Below are positions 51,857 through 61,043 of a stretch of DNA of 64,000 bases, piece by piece. Origin of the DNA: Gemmobacter caeruleus. GTDB taxonomy: Bacteria; Pseudomonadota; Alphaproteobacteria; Rhodobacterales; Rhodobacteraceae. The notes below the pieces were generated by a model that ran no database searches, was not told where the DNA came from, and saw only the letters and a program-made list of their open reading frames with translations. Where the stretch lies: contig NZ_VKKX01000051.1 of assembly GCF_008271655.1 (NCBI RefSeq), positions 1-64,000 of the forward strand. Direction: 5' to 3'. Within the stretch, counting starts at the first letter, position 1. Each line of letters opens with the position of its first letter. A program made the position numbers and the translations under genes.

Positions 51857-52993
51857 ATGCTCGACCGGCCATTGAACTCGCTGGGGCTGCCCAAGCCCCC
51901 GTCCGAAACCCGCGTTGTCGTCGCCATGTCGGGCGGCGTGGACAGTTCCGTCGTGGCGGCGGTGCTGAAGGACGAGGGCTATGACGTGGTGGGCGTCACG
52001 CTCCAGCTCTATGATCACGGCGCGGCACTGGCGAAAAAGGGCGCCTGCTGCGCGGGCCGCGACATTCACGATGCCCGCCGCGTGGCCGAAACCATGGGCT
52101 TTCCGCATTATGTGCTGGATTACGAAAACACCTTCCGCGAGGCGGTGATCGAGGAATTCGCCGATGCCTATCTGGCGGGCGCGACCCCGGTGCCCTGCAT
52201 CCGCTGCAATGAGCGGGTGAAGTTCAAGGACCTGCTGGCCACCGCCCGCGATCTGGACGCCGATTGCATGGCGACGGGCCATTACATCCAGCGCAAGATG
52301 GGGGCTGCGGGGGCGGAACTGCATTGCGCGGCCGATCCCAACCGCGACCAGAGCTATTTCCTGTTCTCCACCACGCCGGAACAGCTCGATTACCTGCGCT
52401 TTCCGCTGGGCCACCTGGTGTCCAAGGCCGAGACCCGGGCACTGGCCGCCAAATACGGGCTGCCGGTGGCCGACAAGCCCGACAGCCAGGACATCTGCTT
52501 TGTCCCGAACGGAAATTACGCCGCGGTGATCGAAAAGCTGCGCCCCGGCGCGGCGGAACCGGGCGAGATCGTCGATCTGGCGGGCCAGGTCGTCGGCACG
52601 CATCGCGGCGTGATCCATTACACGATCGGCCAGCGCAAGGGGCTGGGCATCGGCGGTCTGGGCGAACCGATCTATGTCGTGCGGCTCGACCCCGAAAGCC
52701 GGCAGGTCATCGTCGGCCCGAAAGAGGCGCTTTCCACCCGCACCGTGCCGCTGCGCGAGGTGAACTGGCTGGGCGACGCTGCGTTTGACAGCCAGGGCGA
52801 ATGGCAGGTCAAGGTCAAGGTCCGCTCCACCCGGCCGCCACGCCCGGCGGTGATCCGGCCGATCTCGGCCACCGAGGCAGAGGTCGAACTGCTCGATCCC
52901 GAAGACGGGATCAGCGCCGGTCAGGCCTGCGTCTTCTACGCCCCCGAAGGCAGCCGCATCCTGGGCGGCGGCTGGATCTGGCGCGGCCGCTGA
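51857..52993 (+). CDS. mnmA: tRNA-specific 2-thiouridylase MnmA
   Basis: Adds sulfur to U34 of Lys, Glu and Gln tRNAs. The 378-aa protein has the PP-loop [15 protein letters not shown], catalytic cysteines in [16 protein letters not shown] and [16 protein letters not shown], and the C-terminal beta-barrel. ATG 51857 ([15 protein letters not shown]) is conserved in relatives; the frame extends upstream but without similarity. It is divergent from sciP. Confidence 0.96.
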   Translation: MLDRPLNSLGLPKPPSETRVVVAMSGGVDSSVVAAVLKDEGYDVVGVTLQLYDHGAALAKKGACCAGRDIHDARRVAETMGFPHYVLDYENTFREAVIEEFADAYLAGATPVPCIRCNERVKFKDLLATARDLDADCMATGHYIQRKMGAAGAELHCAADPNRDQSYFLFSTTPEQLDYLRFPLGHLVSKAETRALAAKYGLPVADKPDSQDICFVPNGNYAAVIEKLRPGAAEPGEIVDLAGQVVGTHRGVIHYTIGQRKGLGIGGLGEPIYVVRLDPESRQVIVGPKEALSTRTVPLREVNWLGDAAFDSQGEWQVKVKVRSTRPPRPAVIRPISATEAEVELLDPEDGISAGQACVFYAPEGSRILGGGWIWRGR

Positions 52994-53003
52994 CCCCGGC
53001 GCC

Positions 53004-53024
53004 CGATTTTTCGTCGAAAAATCG
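53004..53024. repeat. near-perfect palindrome between mnmA and lpxB
   Basis: CGATTTTTCG-T-CGAAAAATCG has 10-bp arms about a single T and abuts the lpxB stop codon. Its core matches the palindrome at 2321-2345. As RNA it forms a tight hairpin and may end transcription from both sides. Confidence 0.65.
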
Positions 53025-54149
53025 CTACAGCGCCGCCAGAACCGAGGCCGCCGCGCGCAGGCCCGGCGGGGTGCCCCCCTGGCCCAGACGCTGCATCGTC
53101 AGCGCCATTGCCACCTCTTGCGCCGCGCGCTTCGGCCCCGGTGCCAGCAGATCGAGCAGCGCCGGCGCAATGCGCCCGGCCGTGCAATCCGGCCCCAGAA
53201 ACTCTGGCACCGCCCGCGTTTCGGACACCAGATTGACCAGCGTCACCGTGTCGATCCGCGCCGCCCGCCGCATCAGCCAGAAACTGACCGGATGCAGCCG
53301 ATAGGCGATGACCATCGGACAGCCATTCGCCGCCAGTTCCAGCGACACCGTGCCCGAGGCCGCCAGCGCCGCATCGGCCGCCGCGAAGGCGCCGCGCTTG
53401 GCGCCCGGATCGGTCACGATCTGCGGCGCGATCGGCCAACCCGCCGTCAGGTCGCGCACCAGATCGGCAACGCCCCGCAGCGTGGGCAAGACCACCCGCG
53501 CCGCCGGATGGGCGGCCTTCACCTCGGCCATCACCTGCCCCAGCACCGGCGCCAGCCGGCTGACCTCGCCCCGGCGCGATCCGGGCAGCGCCAGGATCAG
53601 CGGCCCCGGCCCGGCAAAGGCGGCGCGTTCCGCCGGGCTGGCCAGCGGTTCGGCCACCACCGGATGCCCGACGAAATCGCAGCTCATCCCGACGGCGGTC
53701 ATATAGGGCGGCTCAAAAGGCAGGATGGCAAGCACATGGTCGATCACCTCGGCCATGCGCCCCGCCCGCCCGGGCCGCCAGGCCCAGACCGAGGGCGCGA
53801 CATAGTGGATCGTCCGCAGGTCAGGCCGCGCGGCCTTGACGATCCGCGCCACGCGCAGGCAGAAATCCGGGCTGTCGATGGTGATCAGCGCCTCTGCGCC
53901 GCTCTCCAGCATGGCGGCGGCGGTTTCGCGGATGCGGCGCTTGAGGTGGAAATACTTCGGCAGCACCTCGGCGATGCCCATCACCGAAAGCTCCTCCATC
54001 GGGAACAGGCTCTCCATGCCCTCGGCCTGCATCAGCGGCCCGCCGACGCCGGTAAAGCGGACCCCCGGCGCCAGCGTCTTCAGCCCGGCCATCAAGGCGG
54101 CGCCCAGACGGTCGCCCGAGGGCTCCCCGGCGACAAGAAACAGCTTCAC
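53025..54149 (-). CDS. lpxB: lipid-A-disaccharide synthase
   Basis: Condenses UDP-diacylglucosamine with lipid X. The 374-aa glycosyltransferase has MKLFLVAGEPSGDRLGAALM at the N-terminus, FTGVGGPLMQAEGMESLFPM and HYVAPSVWAWRPGRAGRMAE, family blocks, and ASGTVSLELAANGCPMVIAY near the active site. It overlaps lpxI by 4 bases and is the last gene of the long envelope run. Confidence 0.96.
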   Translation of the reverse strand: MKLFLVAGEPSGDRLGAALMAGLKTLAPGVRFTGVGGPLMQAEGMESLFPMEELSVMGIAEVLPKYFHLKRRIRETAAAMLESGAEALITIDSPDFCLRVARIVKAARPDLRTIHYVAPSVWAWRPGRAGRMAEVIDHVLAILPFEPPYMTAVGMSCDFVGHPVVAEPLASPAERAAFAGPGPLILALPGSRRGEVSRLAPVLGQVMAEVKAAHPAARVVLPTLRGVADLVRDLTAGWPIAPQIVTDPGAKRGAFAAADAALAASGTVSLELAANGCPMVIAYRLHPVSFWLMRRAARIDTVTLVNLVSETRAVPEFLGPDCTAGRIAPALLDLLAPGPKRAAQEVAMALTMQRLGQGGTPPGLRAAASVLAAL

Positions 54150-54949
54150 GGCTCACGCGCCCAGAGAAACAGGCCCAGCCGCGCGGCCTCGGCCACCATG
54201 GCGGCGCGGTCCAGCAGGATCACCCCGCCGGCCTCAAAGGCGATGCCCGCCAGACCGGCGGCATGGGCGCGGGCCAGCGTCGCCGGCCCCAGCGTCGGCA
54301 GGTCGATGCGGCGATCCTGACCGGGCTTGGGCGCCTTGTAGAACACGCCGCGCGCCCCGGCGGGGTCGGGGCGGCGGGCGGTCTGCGCCACCCAGTCCAG
54401 CATCGCATCGGTGCCCGGTAGCGTCTCGACCGCCAGACACAGGCCCTGCGCCACCACCGCACCCTGCCCCACATCCACCGCGCCAAGCGCCGCGACAATG
54501 GCCGCCGCGCGCGCTGCGTCGCGCTCATCCGCCGCCGAGGGCGCACCACACAGCACGCCCGGCCCCGGCACCAGATCGGGCGCCACGTCCTGCGCGCCGA
54601 CCACGGCAAACCCCGCCTCCTCGAAAATCGCGATCACCTCGCGCAGCGTCGCATCGTCGCCCGCCTGCATCGCCGCCAGCAGGCGCGGCACCATCTGCGC
54701 CGTGCCCGGGTCGAACAGCGACGGGTCAAGCCGGGGCCGCTGCACCGCGCCGGCAAAGACCACGCGCGTCACGCCCGCATCCTCCAGCGCGTGCAGGAAC
54801 GGCACCAGCCGCTCGACCCGGAACATCTGATCGACCGCCAGCCCCTCGGGCGCAAAGCCATCAAGCGCGCAGACCAGCGGCGCCTCCAGCGCGGCGGCCA
54901 GCGCGGCCGGCAGTCGCCCGGCGCCGGCAATGATCGCGGTGCGGCTCAT
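54146..54949 (-). CDS. lpxI: UDP-2,3-diacylglucosamine diphosphatase LpxI
   Basis: LpxI replaces LpxH in alphaproteobacteria and cleaves UDP-diacylglucosamine. The 267-aa product has TAIIAGAGRLPAALAAALEA, VTRVVFAGAVQRPRLDPSLF, and the C-terminal RRIDLPTLGPATLARAHAAG with LAGIAFEAGGVILLDRA. Neighbours lpxA and lpxB confirm it. It overlaps both by 4 bases. Confidence 0.95.
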   Translation of the reverse strand: MSRTAIIAGAGRLPAALAAALEAPLVCALDGFAPEGLAVDQMFRVERLVPFLHALEDAGVTRVVFAGAVQRPRLDPSLFDPGTAQMVPRLLAAMQAGDDATLREVIAIFEEAGFAVVGAQDVAPDLVPGPGVLCGAPSAADERDAARAAAIVAALGAVDVGQGAVVAQGLCLAVETLPGTDAMLDWVAQTARRPDPAGARGVFYKAPKPGQDRRIDLPTLGPATLARAHAAGLAGIAFEAGGVILLDRAAMVAEAARLGLFLWAREP

Positions 54950-55734
54950 TTCGGGGTCAGAAAGCTGCGATCCGAGGCGGAGAGGATGAAATCCGTCATC
55001 TCGCGCACATGGTCGCTGTCGGTTTCCTCGGCCAGACGGCGCGCGCGGTCGAGGAACGAGCCCTCGCCCTGGGCCAGCATCTGATAGGCGGCGCGCAGCG
55101 CGGTGATCTCCGACCGTTCCACCCCGCGGCGCTTGAGCCCGACAAGGTTCAGCCCGTCCAGCACACCGCGCGGGCCCTGCACCAACCCATAGGGCACCAC
55201 GTCATTGGTGACCATGGTCACCGCGCCGATGATCGCGCCGCGCCCCACGCGCACCCATTGATGCACGCCCGACAGGCCGCCCACGATCACGTCATCGCCG
55301 ATATGGCAATGGCCGGCGATGGCGGCCTGATTGGCCAGCACCACGCGATTGCCGACAATCGCGTCATGGCCGACATGGCTGCCGGTCATCATCAGCACAT
55401 CGTCGCCAACCGAGGTCAGCCCGCCGCCGCCCTCGGTGCCGGTATTGAGCGTGGCGCCCTCGCGGATCTTGCAGCGCCGGCCGACGGTCAGGCGCGTCCG
55501 CTCGCCCCGGAACTTGAGGTCTTGCGGCACCTCGCCCACCACGGCGCCGGGAAAGATCACCGTCTCGTCGCCGATCTCGGTCCAGCCAGTGACCACGCCA
55601 TGAGGCTTGACCACCACGCCGGCGCCGAGCGTGACCTCGGGGCCGATCACGGCAAAGGGACCGATCTCGCAGCCCGGGCCGATCTGGGCCCCGGGTTCGA
55701 CCACGGCCATCGGATGAATGCGCGGGGCTGTCAT
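54946..55734 (-). CDS. lpxA: UDP-N-acetylglucosamine acyltransferase LpxA
   Basis: First committed enzyme of lipid A. The 262-aa protein shows left-handed beta-helix hexapeptide repeats (VEPGAQIGPGCEIGPFAVIG), the catalytic His in GSHVGHDAIVGNRVVLANQA, and a helical C-terminus (RGVERSEITALRAAYQMLAQ). ATG 55732-55734. It is 4 bases after fabZ. Confidence 0.97.
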   Translation of the reverse strand: MTAPRIHPMAVVEPGAQIGPGCEIGPFAVIGPEVTLGAGVVVKPHGVVTGWTEIGDETVIFPGAVVGEVPQDLKFRGERTRLTVGRRCKIREGATLNTGTEGGGGLTSVGDDVLMMTGSHVGHDAIVGNRVVLANQAAIAGHCHIGDDVIVGGLSGVHQWVRVGRGAIIGAVTMVTNDVVPYGLVQGPRGVLDGLNLVGLKRRGVERSEITALRAAYQMLAQGEGSFLDRARRLAEETDSDHVREMTDFILSASDRSFLTPK

Positions 55735-55738
55735 CGCA

Positions 55739-56200
55739 TCAGGCCTTGGGCACGTCAAACATGGCCATGAATTCGGCCTCGCAGGCCAGCTCGTCGCCCA
55801 CCATGGCGCGGCCCTCGAATTTCCAGACCCGGCCACCGCCGCGCACCGCCTTGACATGCAGTTCCAGCACGTCGCCCGGCACCACCTTGCGGCGGAACTT
55901 CACCTTGTCCACGCCCATGAAGAAGACATTGGCGTTCTTGTCCACCAGATCCATCGACAGGCCCACCAGAATGCCCGAGGTCTGCGCCATCGCCTCGATG
56001 ATCATCACACCGGGAAAGACCGGCATGCCGGGGAAATGCCCGGTGAATTGCGGCTCGTTCATGGTGACATTCTTGATGCCGACGCAGCTTTCATTGACGT
56101 AGATGTCGCGCACCTTGTCCACCAGCAGAAAGGGGTAGCGGTGGGGCAGGATGCGCTGGATCAGCGCGATATCGGCGAATTGCGGGGCGGCGTCGGTCAT
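55739..56200 (-). CDS. fabZ: 3-hydroxyacyl-ACP dehydratase FabZ
   Basis: Dehydrates hydroxyacyl-ACP in fatty acid synthesis, drawing on the same pool as LpxA. The 153-aa hot-dog protein has [20 protein letters not shown], the catalytic His in [20 protein letters not shown] and the Glu of that block. It is in the usual fabZ-lpxA order. Confidence 0.97.
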   Translation of the reverse strand: MTDAAPQFADIALIQRILPHRYPFLLVDKVRDIYVNESCVGIKNVTMNEPQFTGHFPGMPVFPGVMIIEAMAQTSGILVGLSMDLVDKNANVFFMGVDKVKFRRKVVPGDVLELHVKAVRGGGRVWKFEGRAMVGDELACEAEFMAMFDVPKA

Positions 56201-56244
56201 CGGGATCTCCGGGTTTCGGGGCTGCTTCTGTGGCAGCGGGATGG

Positions 56245-56877
56245 TCAGGGTTGCGGCGCGGGGGATGGCGGGTCGGCGGGCGGCTGACTGCCATCGCCCA
56301 GCACCGCGTCAATCCGCGCAATCGCACGGTCGGTGATATCGACGGCCTCCAGCGACAGCACGACGCTTGCCTTGTCCAGCAGGACCGCGGCGCCCAGCTC
56401 GGCCATCAGATCGGCCAGGACAGGCGTCGCGGTGCGGGCAAAGGTCTGTCGGTCCTCGTCGGTCTGGCGCGCCAGATCGCGGGCCTTGGCATCCTGTGCG
56501 GCGCGGATGCCATGCACCTTTTCGTCAAAGGCGGCGGCGGCGGTCCTGAAATCGGTGGCGGGCATGGTGGCGCGGCGGGCGGTCAGGTCGCGCTCCTCGG
56601 CCTCCAGCGCGGCATCAAGCCGCTGGTTCTCGGCCAGCAGCCGGTCCCGCTCGGCCTCGGCGCGGGCGGCCATGGCCTTGCCAAAGGCGGTGCGGGAAAA
56701 CAGCTCCTCGCGCGCGATGACGGCGATCTGCGAAAAGACACGCGGCGCGACCGCCGGCCCCGCCGGCTCGGCGCCGGTCTGCGCCGGGGCTGCCCATGCC
56801 ACAAGCAGCAGCGCAAGGGCCAGTCCGGCCCCCGCCCCGCGCCGCGCCATCGGGCGTGCTATGCCCGGCCCGCCCAT
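56245..56877 (-). CDS. OmpH/Skp-type periplasmic chaperone
   Basis: A chaperone for outer-membrane proteins in transit to BamA. The 210-aa product has a signal peptide ([17 protein letters not shown]) and a long helical region (~55-180, [20 protein letters not shown]) that fits the Skp tentacles, with a C-terminal Pro-rich end. ATG could be 56877 or, better for a signal peptide, 56850 (MARRGAG). Weak similarity but diagnostic position between bamA and fabZ. Confidence 0.85.
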   Translation of the reverse strand: MGGPGIARPMARRGAGAGLALALLLVAWAAPAQTGAEPAGPAVAPRVFSQIAVIAREELFSRTAFGKAMAARAEAERDRLLAENQRLDAALEAEERDLTARRATMPATDFRTAAAAFDEKVHGIRAAQDAKARDLARQTDEDRQTFARTATPVLADLMAELGAAVLLDKASVVLSLEAVDITDRAIARIDAVLGDGSQPPADPPSPAPQP

Positions 56878-56878
56878 C

Positions 56879-59278
56879 TCAGAACTTGGTCGAGATCGTC
56901 AGGTCGAAGCTCTGCTCCTTGTCGTAGTCCTGTTTCGACAAGGCCTTGGAGAAGTTGAACCGCAGCGGCCCGATCGGCGTGTTCCAGAATACCGAAACCC
57001 CGACGGCCGACCGCAGGTGGAACCCGTCATCTACCGTCGCGCCATTATGGCCGGCCACGTCATCCAGGCTCCAGACCGAACCGAAATCGGCAAAGACGCC
57101 GCCATTGATGCCGTATTCCTCGGGCAGGCCCAGCGGGAAATCGGCCTCGAACCGCGCCACAGCAAACAGATTGCCGCCCAGCGGATCGTCAGAGGCCAGA
57201 TCGCGCGGCCCCAGACCGGCAGGTTCAAAACCGCGAATCTTCGGCGTGCCGAAGAAACGGTCGGTCACGCGGCTGTTCTCGTTATTGAGCATATGCACCG
57301 CGCCGCCTTCGAAAATGGCGCGCAGGGTCACTTCCTCGTTCCAGACCTTCGTTTCGGCCACCGCCAGCGCGGTCGCGGTCACGCTGTCCAGATCGCCGCC
57401 CAGACCGGCATAATCCAGACCAAAGCGCAGCAGCACGCCGCCCTTGGGGTTCAGCCCGGTCAGCCGGTTGTCATAGCTGTAGGTCATGCCCAGCCCGGTG
57501 CTGAGCAGCCCGCCCCGCGCGGCGTCACGCTGGATGATCGGGGTGGTGGCCAGATCGGTCTCGTCCTCGGGCGTGGCCGGGTCGTCCACGGTGCCGGCAT
57601 AGACGTCGGTCAGCTTGGATTCCTTGGCAAAGGCCCGCACCTCCAGCCGGCTGCTTTCGCTGACCGGGAATTCCAGTGCCGGGATGATGCCGATCAGACG
57701 GGTGTCATAGCTGGCATCCTGGTTGTCCGACACCCGGTAGAAGGCGCTGAACTTGAACTTGAGATCACGCCCCAGCAGCGACGGCTCGATGAAGGTGATG
57801 GAACTGTCGGTGCTGTCCGACCCGGTGGAGATGCTGACCCCGACGGTCTGCCCGCGACCGAGGAAGTTGCCCTCGGTCAGGCCCACGTTGAAGCCCACGC
57901 CCGACGCGGCGCCATAGCTGGCCCCGAAGGACAGCGACCCGGTCGGCTGTTCCTCCACATCCACATTGACCACGACCTGATCGGGCGCATTGCCCGGTTC
58001 GGCATTGACCTTGGCATCCGAGAAATAGCCAAGCGCGCGGATGCGTTCGGCCGATTGCCGGATCTCGCGCGGGTTGAAGGGGTCGCCTTCGACCGTGCGG
58101 AACTGGCGGCGCACCACCTGGTCCAGCGTGGTGGTGTTGCCCTCGATGTCGATGCGTTCGACAAAGACCTTGGGCCCGCGCCGCAGCGTAAAGGCGATGT
58201 CGAGCGTGCGCTCGCGTTCGTTGCGCGTCACCACCGGCTCGATCGAGACGAAGTTCAGCCCCTTCTTGAGCGCGAGATTCTCCAGCCGGGTGATGTTGTT
58301 TTCCACCTGCGCCGGCGAATAGACCGTGCCCGGACGCAGCCGCAGCGCCGCCTCGAAATCGGCGGCGTCCAGCCCCTCGATCTCGCTCACCGCCGAGATG
58401 TTGCCCAGCCGGAACTGCTGGCCTTCCTTCACGGTGAAGGTGACAAAGACGCCATCGCGTTCGCGCGCCACCTCGGCGGCGGCATCCATCACCTGCGCAT
58501 CGACATAGCCGCGCGACAGGTAGAAATCGCGCAGCAGCTGCTTGTCCACCTCAAGCTGTTCGGGGCGCAGCGTGTCTTTCTTGATCAGGTTGCGCAACAG
58601 GCCCGCCTGCTTGGTCTCCAGCACCTGACGCAGCCGGCGGTCGGTAAAGGCGCGGTTGCCGACAAAGGACAGACGCTCCACCTCGACGGTCTTGCCCTCG
58701 GTGATTTCAAAGACCAGATCGACCGCGCTTTCGCTGCGGCGGATCAGCTTGGGCGTCACCGTGGCGGCCAGACGGCCCTGTTCGCGATAGCCTTCGGCGA
58801 TCGAGGCGGCATCGGCCTCGGCCAGGGCGGGCGAATAGACGCGCCGCGCCTTGGACTGGATCACCCCGGCCAGCAATTCGTCCTTGAGGCGCTTGTTGCC
58901 CTCAAAGTTGATGGCGTTGACGATCGGGTATTCCTTGACGCGGATCACCAGGCGCGTGCCCTGCGGCTCGATCGCGACCTCTTCGAACAGGCCCGATTTC
59001 TGAAGGCCCTGATAGGCGTCGTTCAGCGCCCCGGCGCTGAGCGTCTGGCCCCGGCTGATTCCGGTCAGCTTGAGGATGGTCGCGGCATCGACATTGCGAT
59101 TGCCCTGCACCTCGACCTGCGAAAAGCTGTAGCCCTGCGCGAAGGCCGGCGTCACGATGGCGGTGGAAAGCCCGGCACAGCCAAGGAAAACCCCCATGGC
59201 CACCCCGCGCAGCAAACGCGCCCTTGCGTTGCCGCGCTGCGAAAGCGCCCGCTCTGCCTGAATCATGGCCTGCCCCAT
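56879..59278 (-). CDS. bamA: outer membrane protein assembly factor BamA
   Basis: The central barrel of the BAM complex. The 799-aa product has a signal peptide (~1-47), five POTRA domains (YSFSQVEVQGNRNVDAATIL, TVEVERLSFVGNRAFTDRRL, KVFVERIDIEGNTTTLDQVV) and a 16-strand barrel ending in Phe (SFDLTISTKF), the outer-membrane signal. ATG at 59278 or 59266. Its neighbours rseP and skp are typical. Confidence 0.97.
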   Translation of the reverse strand: MGQAMIQAERALSQRGNARARLLRGVAMGVFLGCAGLSTAIVTPAFAQGYSFSQVEVQGNRNVDAATILKLTGISRGQTLSAGALNDAYQGLQKSGLFEEVAIEPQGTRLVIRVKEYPIVNAINFEGNKRLKDELLAGVIQSKARRVYSPALAEADAASIAEGYREQGRLAATVTPKLIRRSESAVDLVFEITEGKTVEVERLSFVGNRAFTDRRLRQVLETKQAGLLRNLIKKDTLRPEQLEVDKQLLRDFYLSRGYVDAQVMDAAAEVARERDGVFVTFTVKEGQQFRLGNISAVSEIEGLDAADFEAALRLRPGTVYSPAQVENNITRLENLALKKGLNFVSIEPVVTRNERERTLDIAFTLRRGPKVFVERIDIEGNTTTLDQVVRRQFRTVEGDPFNPREIRQSAERIRALGYFSDAKVNAEPGNAPDQVVVNVDVEEQPTGSLSFGASYGAASGVGFNVGLTEGNFLGRGQTVGVSISTGSDSTDSSITFIEPSLLGRDLKFKFSAFYRVSDNQDASYDTRLIGIIPALEFPVSESSRLEVRAFAKESKLTDVYAGTVDDPATPEDETDLATTPIIQRDAARGGLLSTGLGMTYSYDNRLTGLNPKGGVLLRFGLDYAGLGGDLDSVTATALAVAETKVWNEEVTLRAIFEGGAVHMLNNENSRVTDRFFGTPKIRGFEPAGLGPRDLASDDPLGGNLFAVARFEADFPLGLPEEYGINGGVFADFGSVWSLDDVAGHNGATVDDGFHLRSAVGVSVFWNTPIGPLRFNFSKALSKQDYDKEQSFDLTISTKF

Positions 59279-59405
59279 CCCGTCAAATCATTGCGTCCTG
59301 ACTACCGGGAAAGGTGCGCCTTGTCAAAAGGCAGACCAGCCTTTGCGCCCCGCCGCCGCGCCGGCACAAACCCTGTGTTGCCGTGCTGCCGCCCTGCGGC
59401 ATGAC

Positions 59406-59434
59406 AAAAGGGGCACACCCTGCGGCACGCCCCT
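59406..59434 (-). terminator. terminator between the small gene and bamA
   Basis: AGGGGC (59409-59414) and GCCCCT (59429-59434) form a stem; the minus strand then reads TTTT. It lies between the small membrane gene and bamA, so bamA probably has its own promoter or is read through. Confidence 0.6.
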
Positions 59435-59474
59435 GTCGAAAAGCGGTGAATGTGCGGTGCGGCGGGCGGCCCGG

Positions 59475-59615
59475 TCAGGGCTGCGGCATCACCTGCATGC
59501 CCAGCACGGCCCCCACGGCCAGCGTGGCCGCCAGCGTGCCCAGCACAAAGAACGCATCCCAGTTCAGGCCCACCAGATAGCTCAGCCCGCGATAGCCTTT
59601 GACAACCGTTTGCAT
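59475..59615 (-). CDS. 46-aa single-helix membrane protein between rseP and bamA
   Basis: ATG 59613-59615 follows AAGGGGTG, stop TGA 59477-59475. The peptide MQTVVKGYRGLSYLVGLNWD continues into one helix (AFFVLGTLAATLAVGAVLGM) and ends QVMPQP. No family recognised. Location between rseP and bamA suggests a role in envelope stress or BAM assembly, or chance. It is easily missed because of its size. Confidence 0.65.
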   Translation of the reverse strand: MQTVVKGYRGLSYLVGLNWDAFFVLGTLAATLAVGAVLGMQVMPQP

Positions 59616-59693
59616 GGTCACACCCCTTGCTTGTTGCCCTGGGTATGACGGGCGAATGTGGCAAAAGCGCGGCGCCTCCGTGGCGCTGCCGCG

Positions 59694-61031
59694 TCAGCAG
59701 AAGACGATGTCGTTGCCAAGCGCGAACAGCATCAGCGACAGCAGCAGCGTCAGCCCCGCCGCCATCATCACCTGCATCGCCCGGTCCGAGGGCGGGCGGC
59801 GCGTCACCGCCTCATAGGCGTGGAACAGCAGATGCCCGCCATCCAGCACCGGAATGGGAAACAGGTTCATCATGCCCACGGCGGTCGAAAGCATCGCGAT
59901 GAACCACAGGAAGCTGGAAACCCCCATCGAGGCCGCGGCCCCCGAGGTCTTGGCGATGCCGATCGGCCCCTGCACATTGCAGGTGGAGATCTTGCCCGCG
60001 ATCATGTGCCCCAGCCCCGACAGGCTGGTGGAGATCACGTCGCCCATCTGCGTGACGCCCAGCCACAGCCCCTCGACCGGGCCGGGCACCCGGGTTTCGG
60101 GGGTGAACATCGGCCCGCCCGACAGACCGATCAGCCAGCGGGTTTCGAACCCGCCCTCGCGTTTGGGCAGATCAACCCGCTTGGGGGTGATCGTCACCTC
60201 TTGCACCGCGCCCGCGCGCAGGATTGTCAGCGTAACCGGCTTGCCGTCCGAGCCGCCCACGATCTCGCGCAGCTGGTTGAAGGCAACGACAGGCTGGCCA
60301 TTGATCGCCTGCACGAAATCGCCATCCTCCATCCCCGCCTCGGCCGCCGCCGACAGGGGCTGCACCTGGCCTACCAGCGGCGGAAAGGGATAGGGGCCCG
60401 ACACCTCGGTCGCGCTGCCCGCACGCTCCACCCCGTAGCGCACCACCGGCGCGGGGGGCAGCGCATCGGCCACTGTAAAGAAGGTTTCCAGATCGGGGGT
60501 CGGCGTGCCCTCGATCGCGGTGATGCGGTCGCCCGGCTGCAAACCCTGCGTCACGCCCGGCACCTCGGTCAGGCTGCCGACCACCGGCAGATCGGTCGCG
60601 ATGCCCTTGACCCAGAAGAAGCCTGCAAAGATCGCGATGGACATCAGAAAGTTGAAGACCGGCCCCGCCGCCACCGTCGCCGCCCGCGCCCAGAGGGGGG
60701 CGCCGTGCATGGTATGGCGCTGCTCTGCCGGGCTGAGCGCACGGATCGCCGCGCCATCCTTGCCCGAGGCCGCGTTGCTGTCGCCCAGGAATTTCACATA
60801 ACCGCCAAAGGGCAGCGCGGCGATCTGCCAGCGCGTGCCGCGCTTGTCCACCCAGCTTGCCAGACGCGGGCCAAAGCCCAGGCTGAACACCTCGGCATGG
60901 ATGCCCGACCAGCGGCCGACGATGTAATGGCCATATTCATGCACCGCCACGATCACCGACAGCGCCGCGACAAACGCGACCACCGTCAGGGCAAGATTGC
61001 CGAAATCCGGCAGCAAACCGACCATATCCAA
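59694..61031 (-). CDS. rseP: site-2 intramembrane metalloprotease RseP
   Basis: Cleaves anti-sigma factors and signal-peptide remnants in the membrane. The 445-aa protease has HEYGH (31-35) in the first helix, two PDZ domains (VPGVTQGLQPGDRITAIEGT and AAEAGMEDGDFVQAINGQPV) and the C-terminal PIPVLDGGHLLFHAYE with the third ligand Asp. The neighbours dxr and bamA are standard. Confidence 0.97.
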   Translation of the reverse strand: MDMVGLLPDFGNLALTVVAFVAALSVIVAVHEYGHYIVGRWSGIHAEVFSLGFGPRLASWVDKRGTRWQIAALPFGGYVKFLGDSNAASGKDGAAIRALSPAEQRHTMHGAPLWARAATVAAGPVFNFLMSIAIFAGFFWVKGIATDLPVVGSLTEVPGVTQGLQPGDRITAIEGTPTPDLETFFTVADALPPAPVVRYGVERAGSATEVSGPYPFPPLVGQVQPLSAAAEAGMEDGDFVQAINGQPVVAFNQLREIVGGSDGKPVTLTILRAGAVQEVTITPKRVDLPKREGGFETRWLIGLSGGPMFTPETRVPGPVEGLWLGVTQMGDVISTSLSGLGHMIAGKISTCNVQGPIGIAKTSGAAASMGVSSFLWFIAMLSTAVGMMNLFPIPVLDGGHLLFHAYEAVTRRPPSDRAMQVMMAAGLTLLLSLMLFALGNDIVFC

Positions 61032-61043
61032 CCTGTTCTTTCC

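Noticed and set aside
56333-59404. 1023-codon open frame antisense to bamA
   Set aside because: Shadow of the BamA reading frame, no recognisable fold.
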